Assembly (NCBI RefSeq): GCF_003261575.2
Contig: NZ_CP036175.1
Location: 5,456,001-5,520,000 of the forward strand
DNA: 64,000 nt
Direction: 5' to 3'
From: Klebsiella huaxiensis
Lineage (GTDB): Bacteria; Pseudomonadota; Gammaproteobacteria; Enterobacterales; Enterobacteriaceae
Shown here piece by piece: positions 1-7,626 of this stretch. The number at the start of each line of letters is the position of its first letter. Position 1 is the first letter of the stretch. The notes beneath the pieces are model-generated. The model did not search any database. It had not been told where the DNA came from and was given only the letters and a program-made list of their open reading frames with translations. A program made the position numbers and the translations under genes.

Positions 1-897
1 GTAGGACGGATCTTCAAACCTTGCCAGGTGGATCTGGTCGATCGCGGCGCACGCGCCGACGTGCGGATGCACCACATTCCGATGGGTGAAATCTCACTTA
101 ACCGCCTGCGCTACAGCTCACGGGTGGATATCGCGCCGTGCCTGATGAAGGATTTTTTTCTGGTGCAGATGCCGCTGCACGGTAGCGCCACAGTGGTGAG
201 CGAAGGTCAGGAGATCCTATCCGGTCCGCAGCTGGCCACGGTGATTAACCCGGAAGACGTCACCCGCATGCGCTGGGAGCCGGGCAACGATCAGTTTCTG
301 CTGCGCATCTCCCGCTCGCTGCTGGAGAACATGTTGGTCGGCCAGCTTGGCCAGCCGCTGAACGAACCGCTACGCTTCGAGACCGCGTTCCGCTGGCAGG
401 AGAACCCGGCGTGGTGTGCGCTCATTGGTTATCTGCTGGAGTGCGCCAGCCAGGGGCTGGACCTGGAAAAACACCGTCTGATTCGCCAGCAGATGGAGCA
501 ACTGGTGGCCACCACGTTGCTCAATAGCCACCAGCATAACTATCGCCAACCCGCTGACAGCAAGCGTTCCAGCATTCGCCCGGCCCACGTCCGCCGCGTG
601 CAAGAGTACATTCACGCCCACGCGCACGAAACGCTGAGCGCGGAAGCACTGGCGGGGATTGGCGGCGTTAGCCTGCGCGGACTGTATGCGGGGTTTAAAA
701 ACTTTCTTGGCGTCAGCCCGATGCAATATCTGCGGGATACCCGTATGGAGCGGGTGCGCGCCGAGCTGCTTTCCGGCGAGGTAAACAACGTGACAGGCGC
801 TGCGCTGCGCTGGGGATTTGCCCATATGGGGCGCTTTAGCGCCGAGTACAGAGCACGCTTTGGTGAGACGCCCAGTCAGAGCATGCGTAAGCGCTGA
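1..897 (+). CDS. AraC-family transcriptional regulator (5'-partial)
   Basis: Probable transcription activator. The reading frame is open to the left edge of the window, so the true start lies outside; a GTG at 28 is only the first internal start and upstream codons continue in frame. The N-terminal half looks like the cupin-like domain of the AraC_binding_2 group, seen in regulators of aromatic catabolism. The C-terminal ~100 residues form the paired AraC helix-turn-helix (segments around LSAEALAGIGGVSLRGLYAGF and WGFAHMGRFSAEYRARFGETPS). It is followed by a mini-ERIC and a convergent cyclase gene. From the neighbourhood I infer that it controls the catabolic cluster to its right; the effector is unknown. 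Confidence 0.8.
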   Translation, partial: VGRIFKPCQVDLVDRGARADVRMHHIPMGEISLNRLRYSSRVDIAPCLMKDFFLVQMPLHGSATVVSEGQEILSGPQLATVINPEDVTRMRWEPGNDQFLLRISRSLLENMLVGQLGQPLNEPLRFETAFRWQENPAWCALIGYLLECASQGLDLEKHRLIRQQMEQLVATTLLNSHQHNYRQPADSKRSSIRPAHVRRVQEYIHAHAHETLSAEALAGIGGVSLRGLYAGFKNFLGVSPMQYLRDTRMERVRAELLSGEVNNVTGAALRWGFAHMGRFSAEYRARFGETPSQSMRKR

Positions 898-903
898 CCG
901 GCA

Positions 904-965
904 ATACACGTCGTACTTCAAGTTGCAGATGCGTTTTGTCCTGCAACTCGAATTACTTAGTGTAT
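904..965 (+). repeat. Internally deleted (mini) ERIC element
   Basis: About 62 bp that keep both ends of an ERIC element: the left end (cgtacttcaagttgcagatg) and the right end (cctgcaactcgaattactta) are joined directly, with the ERIC core missing. The ends are inverted repeats of each other, so the piece would fold as a hairpin between the convergent regulator and cyclase genes. Compare the full-length copies at 1876 and 46276. Confidence 0.65.
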
Positions 966-976
966 TTGTGTTGAAG

Positions 977-1762
977 TTATTCGCTAACCAGCGCCAGTAC
1001 GCGTAACGGGCTACCGGAACCCTGCTCAATTTTGAGCGGGGCCGCGATAATCACCGCACCGCGCGTCGGTAATTGATCGAGGTTGGTCAGGCATTGCAGG
1101 CCATATTTATTAGCGCCGTGCATCAGGGTATGGCAGGGATAGGGCACCGGCCAGGCGTAGGATTGCCCGGCATCGGTGTTAATAGTTTCCACGCCAAAGC
1201 CACGTACGTTGCGCGCTTCAATCAGCCATTCGACGGTTGCCTGCGCTGGGCCTGGCGTGTGGGCGCCGTCGTCGCGCATATTGAGAAACGCCCCAGCGTC
1301 GTCGGCCTTTTTCGACCAGTCAGTACGGAACAGCACCCAGGCGCCTTCCGGGATCTTACCGTGCTGTTTTTCCCAGCTTTCCAGGTAATCTACCGACAAG
1401 ATCCAGTCCGGATTTTCCGCTACTTCGCGGCTGGCATCCACCACCACCGCCGGGCCGATGAACGCCGCAGGGTTGATGGTATCAACGGTATTTTCATGAT
1501 GCTCACGACCGCTCACCCAGTGCGCCGGCGCATCAAAGTGAGTGCCGGTGTGTTCGCTACAGGTAAAGTTGTTCCAGTACCAACCGGGGCCATTTTCATC
1601 GTAGTGGGAAATGGTCTCTTTTTTAAAGCCCCAGGCCTGGCCGAACTGTGGCGGCAGCTGCAGCGTCGGGAAGCGTTCGCTCAGCGTTTGTGTTAAATCG
1701 ACAATCCGGATCGCGCCCTGAGCGATCCCCTCAGAAAATTCAGTCAGCAATGCTTTGTTCAT
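977..1762 (-). CDS. Cyclase-family metal-dependent hydrolase, isatin hydrolase-like
   Basis: Predicted hydrolase of the cyclase/kynurenine-formamidase superfamily (261 aa). Residues 71-82 carry the family metal signature HTGTHFDAPAHW; His71, His75 and Asp77 correspond to the Mn ligands of characterised isatin hydrolase. The resemblance extends along the chain, for example the C-terminal AAPLKIEQGSGSPLRVLAL, as I remember the Labrenzia isatin hydrolase. Isatin hydrolase opens isatin to isatinate in indole/indole-acetate breakdown; related enzymes act on N-formylkynurenine or other cyclic amides, so the substrate here is inferred. It is transcribed with the MarR gene upstream (same strand, ~320 bp apart with an ERIC between) and divergently from the LLM monooxygenase. 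Confidence 0.8.
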   Translation of the reverse strand: MNKALLTEFSEGIAQGAIRIVDLTQTLSERFPTLQLPPQFGQAWGFKKETISHYDENGPGWYWNNFTCSEHTGTHFDAPAHWVSGREHHENTVDTINPAAFIGPAVVVDASREVAENPDWILSVDYLESWEKQHGKIPEGAWVLFRTDWSKKADDAGAFLNMRDDGAHTPGPAQATVEWLIEARNVRGFGVETINTDAGQSYAWPVPYPCHTLMHGANKYGLQCLTNLDQLPTRGAVIIAAPLKIEQGSGSPLRVLALVSE

Positions 1763-1875
1763 ACGCGGTCACCTGTTTGGGAAATTGAAATTAACAAACA
1801 AGTAACATTGTAAGCAGGCCCGGCAAATGCTCTATCCATTTCCTGAAGCTGTTATCCAGAAAGTGAAAAAACTTC

Positions 1876-2073
1876 TATACCCGTCATACTTCAAGTTGCA
1901 GATGCGTTGGCTGCGCTCACTTACCCCAGTCACTTACTGGAGTAAGCTCCCGGGGATGTAATGAGGGACATCCTTGTTCCTCACCAGAGGCAACCTTCGG
2001 TTGTTCAAATTCGTTCCGGACGAATTTGTCACTCCCTTGCCGCCTTCCTGCAACTCGAATTATTTAGGGTATA
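1876..2073 (+). repeat. Long ERIC element with ~71-bp internal insertion
   Basis: Starts tatacccgtcatacttcaag and ends gaattatttagggtata, the two ERIC termini. It holds the familiar core (cccagtcacttact, agtaagctcc, ggggat). At 198 bp it exceeds the standard 127 bp by 71 bp; the extra piece spans roughly 1958-2028. The extra piece contains two hairpins: CAACC-TTCG-GTTG (1991-2003) and AAATTCGT-TCCGG-ACGAATTT (2007-2027). It lies between the cyclase and MarR genes, so it is probably transcribed with them. Confidence 0.85.
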
Positions 2074-2085
2074 TACCCTAAATAA

Positions 2086-2553
2086 TTACATTCCTGGGAA
2101 CTGGCTCTTAAAATTGCCCAGTAGCGTATAGAGCTGATCTTTTTCTTTCATCGGCAGAGCGGCCATCAGTTCGTTCAGCCAGCCCTGGTGCGCCGCCGCC
2201 ATCAGATCAAACTGCTGTTTGCCGGACGCGGTCAGTTTGATCCGACACGAGCGACGATCGTTGGGATCGTACACCCGCACCGCCATGCCCTCTTTTTCCA
2301 GACTATCGGCAAGCCCTGTAATGTTGCCGCCCGTCACCAGCATCAGTCGCGACAGTTCGCCCATCTTGATGCCGTCCGGGAAGCGATCTAGTTGCGCCAG
2401 CATATCAAAGCGCGGCAGCGTGCTGCCAAACTGCTCACGCATCCGCTGACGAAGTTCAGTTTCAATGATGTTGACGCACGATAACAGCCGCAGCCACAGT
2501 TTGACATCGCGCGAGCCGCCTTCAGGTGAAATAGCGGATGCATTTGATTTCAT
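2086..2553 (-). CDS. MarR-family transcriptional regulator
   Basis: Winged-helix regulator of 155 aa, a usual MarR length. The central region shows the MarR pattern: MGELSRLMLVTGGNITGLADSLEKEG (recognition helix) followed by the wing with DPNDRRSCRIKLTASG. It is transcribed divergently from the LLM monooxygenase gene, with 186 bp between the starts, and upstream of the cyclase on the same strand. MarR proteins next to aromatic-catabolism genes usually repress until an aromatic ligand binds; here that is inference from context. The intergenic region contains inverted repeats suitable as operators. Confidence 0.88.
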   Translation of the reverse strand: MKSNASAISPEGGSRDVKLWLRLLSCVNIIETELRQRMREQFGSTLPRFDMLAQLDRFPDGIKMGELSRLMLVTGGNITGLADSLEKEGMAVRVYDPNDRRSCRIKLTASGKQQFDLMAAAHQGWLNELMAALPMKEKDQLYTLLGNFKSQFPGM

Positions 2554-2594
2554 TAATTATTTACCTCTGTTTCTCATGACTTCCCAGCCTAATC

Positions 2595-2697
2595 ATCACA
2601 TTTTATTATGTGATTGCTCTCACAGGTGGGTGATTATTAAGCAATCGATATTGTTTAAGTATAAAATATTCATGTATAAAATATATACCCATTGCTT
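2595..2697. promoter_or_regulatory. Divergent control region of marR-like / LLM genes
   Basis: AT-rich 186-bp gap between divergent genes. Visible elements: an inverted repeat ATCACA-N8-TGTGAT (2595-2614); a perfect direct repeat gtataaaatat at 2659-2669 and 2674-2684 (15-bp period); and an inverted pair aagcaat (2639-2645)/attgctt (2691-2697) bracketing it. These are plausible MarR-type operators and promoter elements. No factor can be assigned from sequence alone. Confidence 0.45.
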
Positions 2698-2739
2698 AGT
2701 TGTGTTAAGTCATCACCTACTTCCGAAAGGAGCCACCTC

Positions 2740-3888
2740 ATGGCAAACACTAAAGTAAACCGGATCCTGAATAACAATAAGTTTAAATTGGGTTTCTTTG
2801 CAGCGAACTGCTCCGGCGGTATGGCTGTCACCAAAATTGAAGATCGCTGGAACAACTCCTGGGAAAACAACCTGAAAATGGCGCAGCTCGCCGATGAAGC
2901 CGGGATCGAGTTTCTGCTGCCGATCGCCCGCTGGATCGGCTACGGTGGCGAAACCAACTTCCACGGCAACGTGCTGGAGACCGTCACCTGGGCCTCCGCG
3001 CTGCTTGCGGCAACTCGCCATATCAGCGTCTTTTCTACCGTTCATACCTCTTTTAACCATCCGGTGGTGGTGGCAAAACAGCTGGCGACGATGGATCACA
3101 TCGGCCAGGGTCGCGCGGGGCTGAACGTGGTTTGCGGCTGGAACCGCCCGGAATATGAAGCGCTGGGCGGCGACCTCGCCTACGATCACGAAAGCCGCTA
3201 CGCCTACGGCCAGGAGTGGTTTGAGGTGATCCGTAAACTGTGGCGCGAAGAGAAAGCCTTCAACTGGGACGGCAATTTCTTCAAGCTGAAAGACACCTAC
3301 GGTCTGCCGTTACCGCTGCAACAAGACATCCCGATTTTTAACGCCGCCGGTTCCGGCGAAGGGCGCGATTTCGCCATTCGCAACGCCGATTTCCTGTTCA
3401 CCTCCGCCATCACCCTGGAGCGCTCCGCAAAAGAGATTGTCGAGTTGAAGCAGAAGGCCCTCGATGCCGCACGCCAGAAAGCGCTCAATATTCTGACCTT
3501 CTCCTACGTCGTCTGCCGCCCAACCCGCGCGGAAGCCGAGGAGTATCACCACTACTATTCCCAGCAGAACGCCGACTGGGCAGCGGTGGATAACATTATT
3601 CGTCTGATGTTCGAGAACGCCGAATCGTTCCCGAAAGATCAGCTCAAACTGATTCGCGACCGCTTCTCTGCCGGCCACGGCGGCTTCCCGCTGGTCGGGA
3701 CGCCGGACGATGTCGCCGACGGCCTGGAGCAGCTGTATCGTACCGGTTTCTCCGGCACCACGCTGTCGTTCACCGACTATGTCAGCGAGTTCCCCTATTT
3801 CCGCGACGAAGTGCTGCCGCGCCTGGAAGCCCGTGGCCTGCGTGAGCCGTTCCGTCCGTATGATTCCGCCGCAGGAGAAGCCGCATGA
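2740..3888 (+). CDS. LLM-class flavin-dependent monooxygenase (RutA-like)
   Basis: Two-component, FMNH2-dependent monooxygenase of the bacterial luciferase-like superfamily (382 aa, TIM barrel). It resembles RutA and related enzymes: motifs ETVTWASALLAAT, NVVCGWNRPEYE and NAAGSGEGRDFA parallel RutA's ESFTLMAGLAA, NLVTGWQKPEYE and CAGQSDAGMAFS. The ATG at 2740 is chosen because GAAAGGA precedes it by about 8 bp; an upstream TTG at 2692 lies inside the promoter. It overlaps the flavin reductase gene by 4 bp (ATGA), so the two are translationally coupled. The family oxidises heterocycles, sulfonates or sulfides; with an isatin-hydrolase-like neighbour an N-heterocycle or amide substrate is plausible but not shown. 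Confidence 0.85.
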   Translation: MANTKVNRILNNNKFKLGFFAANCSGGMAVTKIEDRWNNSWENNLKMAQLADEAGIEFLLPIARWIGYGGETNFHGNVLETVTWASALLAATRHISVFSTVHTSFNHPVVVAKQLATMDHIGQGRAGLNVVCGWNRPEYEALGGDLAYDHESRYAYGQEWFEVIRKLWREEKAFNWDGNFFKLKDTYGLPLPLQQDIPIFNAAGSGEGRDFAIRNADFLFTSAITLERSAKEIVELKQKALDAARQKALNILTFSYVVCRPTRAEAEEYHHYYSQQNADWAAVDNIIRLMFENAESFPKDQLKLIRDRFSAGHGGFPLVGTPDDVADGLEQLYRTGFSGTTLSFTDYVSEFPYFRDEVLPRLEARGLREPFRPYDSAAGEAA

Positions 3889-4376
3889 GTTCTCTGTCCG
3901 CTGATGAGTTCAAACTGGGCATGCGTCAACTGACGCTGCCGGTGGCGGTGATTACCGTCCATTCCGACGAGCAGCGTAACGGCTTAACCGCCTCGTCGTT
4001 CTGCTCGGTGAGCGTCGATCCACCGCGCGTGTTGCTCTGCGTTGGCAAAAGCGCCAGCGCCCATCGCCAGCTGAACGTTGGCGAGGGGATTGGCATCAAC
4101 GTGCTGGCCAGTGAACAGCTCGACCACGCCATGCGTTTCGCCAGTAAAGCGTTTCATGGCGAGCAGCGCTTCAGCCAGGGAAAGTGGTATCCGCTGAAGT
4201 CGGGCGCGCCAATGCTGGAAGGCACCGCAGTGAGCTTCGACTGCGTGGTGGATCAGATCATTGATGACACCACCCACAGCATCGTTACCGCCACGGTCGT
4301 CGCCGTTGAGCGGAACGACCGCGATTGTCTGCTCTATCGCAACGGTGCGCCAGTGCAGACCCGTCGTATCGCCTAA
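3885..4376 (+). CDS. Flavin reductase (HpaC/RutF type)
   Basis: NAD(P)H:flavin oxidoreductase of 163 aa with the split-barrel fold; it supplies reduced flavin to the monooxygenase just upstream. Typical family segments are visible: MRQLTLPVAVITVHSDEQRNGLTASSFCSVSVDPPRVLLCV at the N-terminus and GINVLASEQLDHAMRFAS in the middle. Its start overlaps the monooxygenase stop by 4 bp. Length and layout match HpaC, RutF and other reductase components. The electron donor (NADH or NADPH) cannot be read from sequence. Confidence 0.9.
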   Translation: MSSLSADEFKLGMRQLTLPVAVITVHSDEQRNGLTASSFCSVSVDPPRVLLCVGKSASAHRQLNVGEGIGINVLASEQLDHAMRFASKAFHGEQRFSQGKWYPLKSGAPMLEGTAVSFDCVVDQIIDDTTHSIVTATVVAVERNDRDCLLYRNGAPVQTRRIA

Positions 4377-4422
4377 TTCCGTTCCTGATAAGCCTAGTCG
4401 ATGTATTCCAGAAACGATTATT

Positions 4423-4513
4423 TTATACCCTAATGGATTTCGAGTTGCAGGAAGGCGGGTCAATTCCGATGTGTCGACTTGGTCTCCCCCTGCAACTGGA
4501 AAGACGGTAGGTC
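4423..4513 (-). repeat. Degenerate ERIC remnant (reverse orientation)
   Basis: The left part (tataccctaatggatttcga... to ...gcaggaaggcgg, 4423-4458) is the reverse complement of the right end of ERIC. The right part (ctgcaactggaaagacggta) is a decayed version of the other terminus. The core is missing or replaced. It sits between the flavin reductase and the outer membrane protein gene. Confidence 0.55.
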
Positions 4514-4531
4514 GTTAAAAGGTAGAATATC

Positions 4532-5536
4532 ATGTCCGTATCGTTTACCAGGCTCTCTCGCAGAGTCGGGGGGCTTCTTGCGCTCATTTTACTGGCCCAT
4601 GCTCCGGCAGAAGCCGCTACACCGTCGGTGGCGGAGCCTGCTGGCATCAACCTCGGCCTGACCAGCTTTTTTGACGGCTTCCCGGCGGCCGCGCCGGGAC
4701 AGCTGTCCTATCTGGGCTATTATCGCTATACCCATGCGAATGCGATTAAAGACAGCGCCGGGAATAAAATAGATGCCTTTGGCAAAAGCAATGTGGATAC
4801 CTGGCTAACCAGCCACCAATTTCTCTATACCTTTGCACACTCCCCGTTTGAGAATGCCTCGCTGGGTTTAGACCTGATTATTCCGATCGTCGGCTTTCAT
4901 ACCGATTTCGGCGATGCTCCGGCAAAATTGCAGGCCAATGACGCTGGGTTTGGCGATATTTTTATCGGCACCTATCTGCAAATTAACCCGGTGATGGATG
5001 CGCAGGGCACGCCGCTGTTTGCCCAGCGTTTTGAAATCGGCTTCAACGTACCCACCGGAAAATATGACGCGAAGCAGGACATTAATCCGGGGGCGAACCA
5101 GTGGTCGTTTACGCCAACCTGGGCCGCCACCTGGCTCTTTGCCCCGCGCTCCTCGTTAAACTGGCGTTTACAGTATCTGGTGAACTTCAATAATACCAAC
5201 CCGGCCAGCAGCGCCCCGCTGGACTGGAAAGGCGAAAGCGTACAACGCACCCGCGCCGGTCAGCTGGCCTGGCTCAACTTTGCTGCCGAATATGAAGTGG
5301 CTCCCAAGTGGCATCTGGGTATTAACGGCTATTATCTGAAGCAAATTTCCGACGATAAAGTGAATGGCGATGACCTACCAAACTCCCGCGAGCAGGTATT
5401 AGGCATTGGCCCCGGGCTGATGTGGAATCATTCGGCCAATAACACCCTGACGCTAAACTTCTACACCGAAACGGCGGTAGAAAACCGGCTCAGAAACAGC
5501 GCGATCGTGAACCTATTTTATATTCATGGGTTTTAA
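4532..5536 (+). CDS. Outer membrane transport-type protein, phenol MetA/SphA family
   Basis: Predicted outer membrane beta-barrel (334 aa). Residues 1-28 are a signal peptide (basic start, then a hydrophobic run ending AEA|A). The chain is rich in alternating aromatic beta-strands and ends in Phe (LFYIHGF), the C-terminal signature recognised by the BAM machine. It matches the layout of the 'MetA-pathway of phenol degradation' family (GINLGLTSFFDGF at the start, FNVPTGKYDA mid-protein), commonly encoded beside aromatic-catabolism operons. It is co-directional with the monooxygenase pair and 155 bp downstream. An uptake role for the cluster's hydrophobic substrate is inferred. Confidence 0.75.
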   Translation: MSVSFTRLSRRVGGLLALILLAHAPAEAATPSVAEPAGINLGLTSFFDGFPAAAPGQLSYLGYYRYTHANAIKDSAGNKIDAFGKSNVDTWLTSHQFLYTFAHSPFENASLGLDLIIPIVGFHTDFGDAPAKLQANDAGFGDIFIGTYLQINPVMDAQGTPLFAQRFEIGFNVPTGKYDAKQDINPGANQWSFTPTWAATWLFAPRSSLNWRLQYLVNFNNTNPASSAPLDWKGESVQRTRAGQLAWLNFAAEYEVAPKWHLGINGYYLKQISDDKVNGDDLPNSREQVLGIGPGLMWNHSANNTLTLNFYTETAVENRLRNSAIVNLFYIHGF

Positions 5537-5546
5537 AAAAGCCGGT

Positions 5547-5575
5547 GCCTGATGGCGTTTTGCTCATCAGGCCCG
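5547..5575. repeat. REP-type palindrome
   Basis: gcctgatggcg-tttt-gctcatcaggc resembles the classical enterobacterial REP unit. It lies between the convergent ends of the outer membrane protein gene and yjfF and may act as a bidirectional terminator or mRNA stabiliser. Confidence 0.7.
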
Positions 5576-5581
5576 GTCACT

Positions 5582-6604
5582 TCACCACTTATCGGTCGCA
5601 CCAGCATGATTGGCTGGCACGTTATTCACTCGTGTCACCGGCGAACTCTGCCGATTCTCCCACAGCACCGTCAGGCCGCGCTGAAGCGCAATAAAGACAA
5701 ACAGCAGGATCCCGATGGCGATTTTGGTCCACCATGAACTCAGGGTACCGTCGAAGTTGATGTACGTCTGAATCAGCCCCTGAATCGCCACGCCAAACAG
5801 CGTGCCCAGCACCGTTCCTACCCCACCACTTAACAACGTGCCACCAATAACCACTGAAGCAATGGCGTCCAGTTCAACGCCAACGCCCGCCAGCGCATAG
5901 CCTGCCTGGGTATAAATGGAGAAGACAATTCCCGCCAGCGTCGCCAGCCCGGTGGAGAGCATATAGATGCGGATCGTGGTGCTACGCGTCGAGATCCCCA
6001 TCAGGTTCGCCGAGGTGGCGCTGCCGCCGATGGCGTAAACCTGATTGCCAAAGCGGGTGCGGTGAGCCATAAAAATCCCGGCAACCACCACCAGCAGCAT
6101 CAGCAGCCCCATAGCGCTCAGGCGACCGCCACCGGGAATCATCCATGCCAGGCTGGAAAGGGTGTCATAGACCGGGTGATTAATAGGAATAGACTCTTCG
6201 GAGACCAGGTAACTGACGCCGCGCAGGAAAAACATTCCGGCGAGAGTGATAATAAAAGCAGGGATCTTCAGCGCATCAATCAGTAGCCCCATAAACGCGC
6301 CAAAGGCGCAGCCCATCACCAACACCAGCGGAAACGCCACCAGCGGCGAGATCCCCCAAAAACCGATCGCTTTGGCAAGAAATACCCCGGTAAACGCGAT
6401 CACCGATCCCACCGACAGATCGATCCCGCCGGAGAGGATCACAAAGGTCATGCCGACAGCAATGATCCCAAGGAAAGCGTTATCGGTCAGGATATTGCAA
6501 ATCACCCGCGTCGAGGCAAAGCCGGGAAATTGGGTCAGGCAGTAGAGATAGCCCAGCACAAACACCGCCAGAGTGATCATTAACGGTAAATTACGTTTTA
6601 TCAT
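5582..6604 (-). CDS. yjfF: Galactofuranose ABC transporter permease YjfF
   Basis: Inner membrane permease (340 aa, about 8-10 hydrophobic segments) of the ribose-type BPD_transp_2 family. It is the second permease of the YtfQRT-YjfF importer, which takes up galactofuranose in E. coli. The family signature is visible in GMTFVILSGGIDLSVGSVIAFTG near residue 55-75 and GVELDAIASVVIGGTLLSGGVGTVLGT near 240-265. It is the last gene of the four-gene operon and overlaps ytfT by 14 bp. In E. coli fbp follows; here the monooxygenase cluster does. Confidence 0.95.
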   Translation of the reverse strand: MIKRNLPLMITLAVFVLGYLYCLTQFPGFASTRVICNILTDNAFLGIIAVGMTFVILSGGIDLSVGSVIAFTGVFLAKAIGFWGISPLVAFPLVLVMGCAFGAFMGLLIDALKIPAFIITLAGMFFLRGVSYLVSEESIPINHPVYDTLSSLAWMIPGGGRLSAMGLLMLLVVVAGIFMAHRTRFGNQVYAIGGSATSANLMGISTRSTTIRIYMLSTGLATLAGIVFSIYTQAGYALAGVGVELDAIASVVIGGTLLSGGVGTVLGTLFGVAIQGLIQTYINFDGTLSSWWTKIAIGILLFVFIALQRGLTVLWENRQSSPVTRVNNVPANHAGATDKW

Positions 6605-7616
6605 GGCCGCGCATCCCCTTCAGTAAGCTGATAAAGCGCGGCGACTGGACAATCAGTACGCACAGCACCACCACCGCTTTAACTACCTGATTAAGCTCCG
6701 GCGGAAATCCTGACAGCAGGATCCCGGTATTCATCCCCTGGATGATCAGCGCCCCGACCATCGAGAGCAGCAGGTTAAAGCGTCCGCCCATCAGCGAGCC
6801 GCCGCCGATCACCACCGCCAGAATAGCGTCCAGCTCCAGCCATAATCCGGCGTTATTGGCATCGGCACCGCGAATATCCGCCGCGACGATAATCCCGGCG
6901 ATGGCCGCACAAACGCCGCTTAATACGTAGGCCAGCATCACCACGATGCGGGTATTCACCCCGGCATTTTTCGCCGCACGGATGTTAATGCCCACTGCTT
7001 CAATAAACATCCCCAGCGCGGTCTTGCGGGTAAATAACCAGAATAGCGCCAGCGTAACGATGGCAATGATCACCGGCGTCGGGAACAGCAGCAGAGATCC
7101 GCTGCCGAGCCAGGCCAGATGTGGAGAATCAAAGGTTACTATCTGCCCGGAAGTGATCAGTTGGGCAACTCCTCGTCCGGCCACCATCAGGATCAGCGTG
7201 GCGACAAACGGCTGGATCTTCAGTATTGCCACCAGAATTCCGTTCCACAGACCCGCCAGCGCACCGGCCGCCAGCGATGCCAGCAGCACAACCGGCAGGC
7301 TGTGCCCCGCCACGGTCATCGACGCCGCCGTGGCTCCAGCAATCGCCATCACCGCGCCCACAGACAGGTCAATCCCACCGGTAGCGATAACCAGCGTCAT
7401 GCCGATCGCCAGCAGGGCTACCGGCGCAGCGCGGTTCAAAATATCAATCGGGCTGCCGAACAGCCGCCCTTCCTGCAACACTATCTGGTAGAAATGCGGG
7501 GCCACCAGGCTATCAACAACCAGCACCAACAGCAGCGCAATAATTTGCGGCATCCCTTTTGGCCAGCTAAAGCGTCGTTTTGGCTGGCCGGTTTTCGGAA
7601 CAGATCGAGGCATCAT
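6591..7616 (-). CDS. ytfT: Galactofuranose ABC transporter permease YtfT
   Basis: Ribose-type inner membrane permease of 341 aa. It contains IGMTLVIATGGIDLSVGAVMAIAGA and LELDAILAVVIGGGSLMGGRFN, the paired motifs of BPD_transp_2 proteins that contact the ATPase. It forms the membrane channel together with YjfF, which is an evident paralogue. The gene starts 10 bp after the end of ytfR and overlaps yjfF, so translation is probably coupled. Orthology to E. coli YtfT rests on sequence and gene order. Confidence 0.95.
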   Translation of the reverse strand: MMPRSVPKTGQPKRRFSWPKGMPQIIALLLVLVVDSLVAPHFYQIVLQEGRLFGSPIDILNRAAPVALLAIGMTLVIATGGIDLSVGAVMAIAGATAASMTVAGHSLPVVLLASLAAGALAGLWNGILVAILKIQPFVATLILMVAGRGVAQLITSGQIVTFDSPHLAWLGSGSLLLFPTPVIIAIVTLALFWLFTRKTALGMFIEAVGINIRAAKNAGVNTRIVVMLAYVLSGVCAAIAGIIVAADIRGADANNAGLWLELDAILAVVIGGGSLMGGRFNLLLSMVGALIIQGMNTGILLSGFPPELNQVVKAVVVLCVLIVQSPRFISLLKGMRGHDKT

Positions 7617-7626
7617 CGGTTACTCC

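Noticed and set aside
370..1696. Frames opposite the AraC-type and cyclase genes (370-1029 minus, 1073-1696 plus)
   Set aside because: Antisense to genes with clear family motifs; no independent support.
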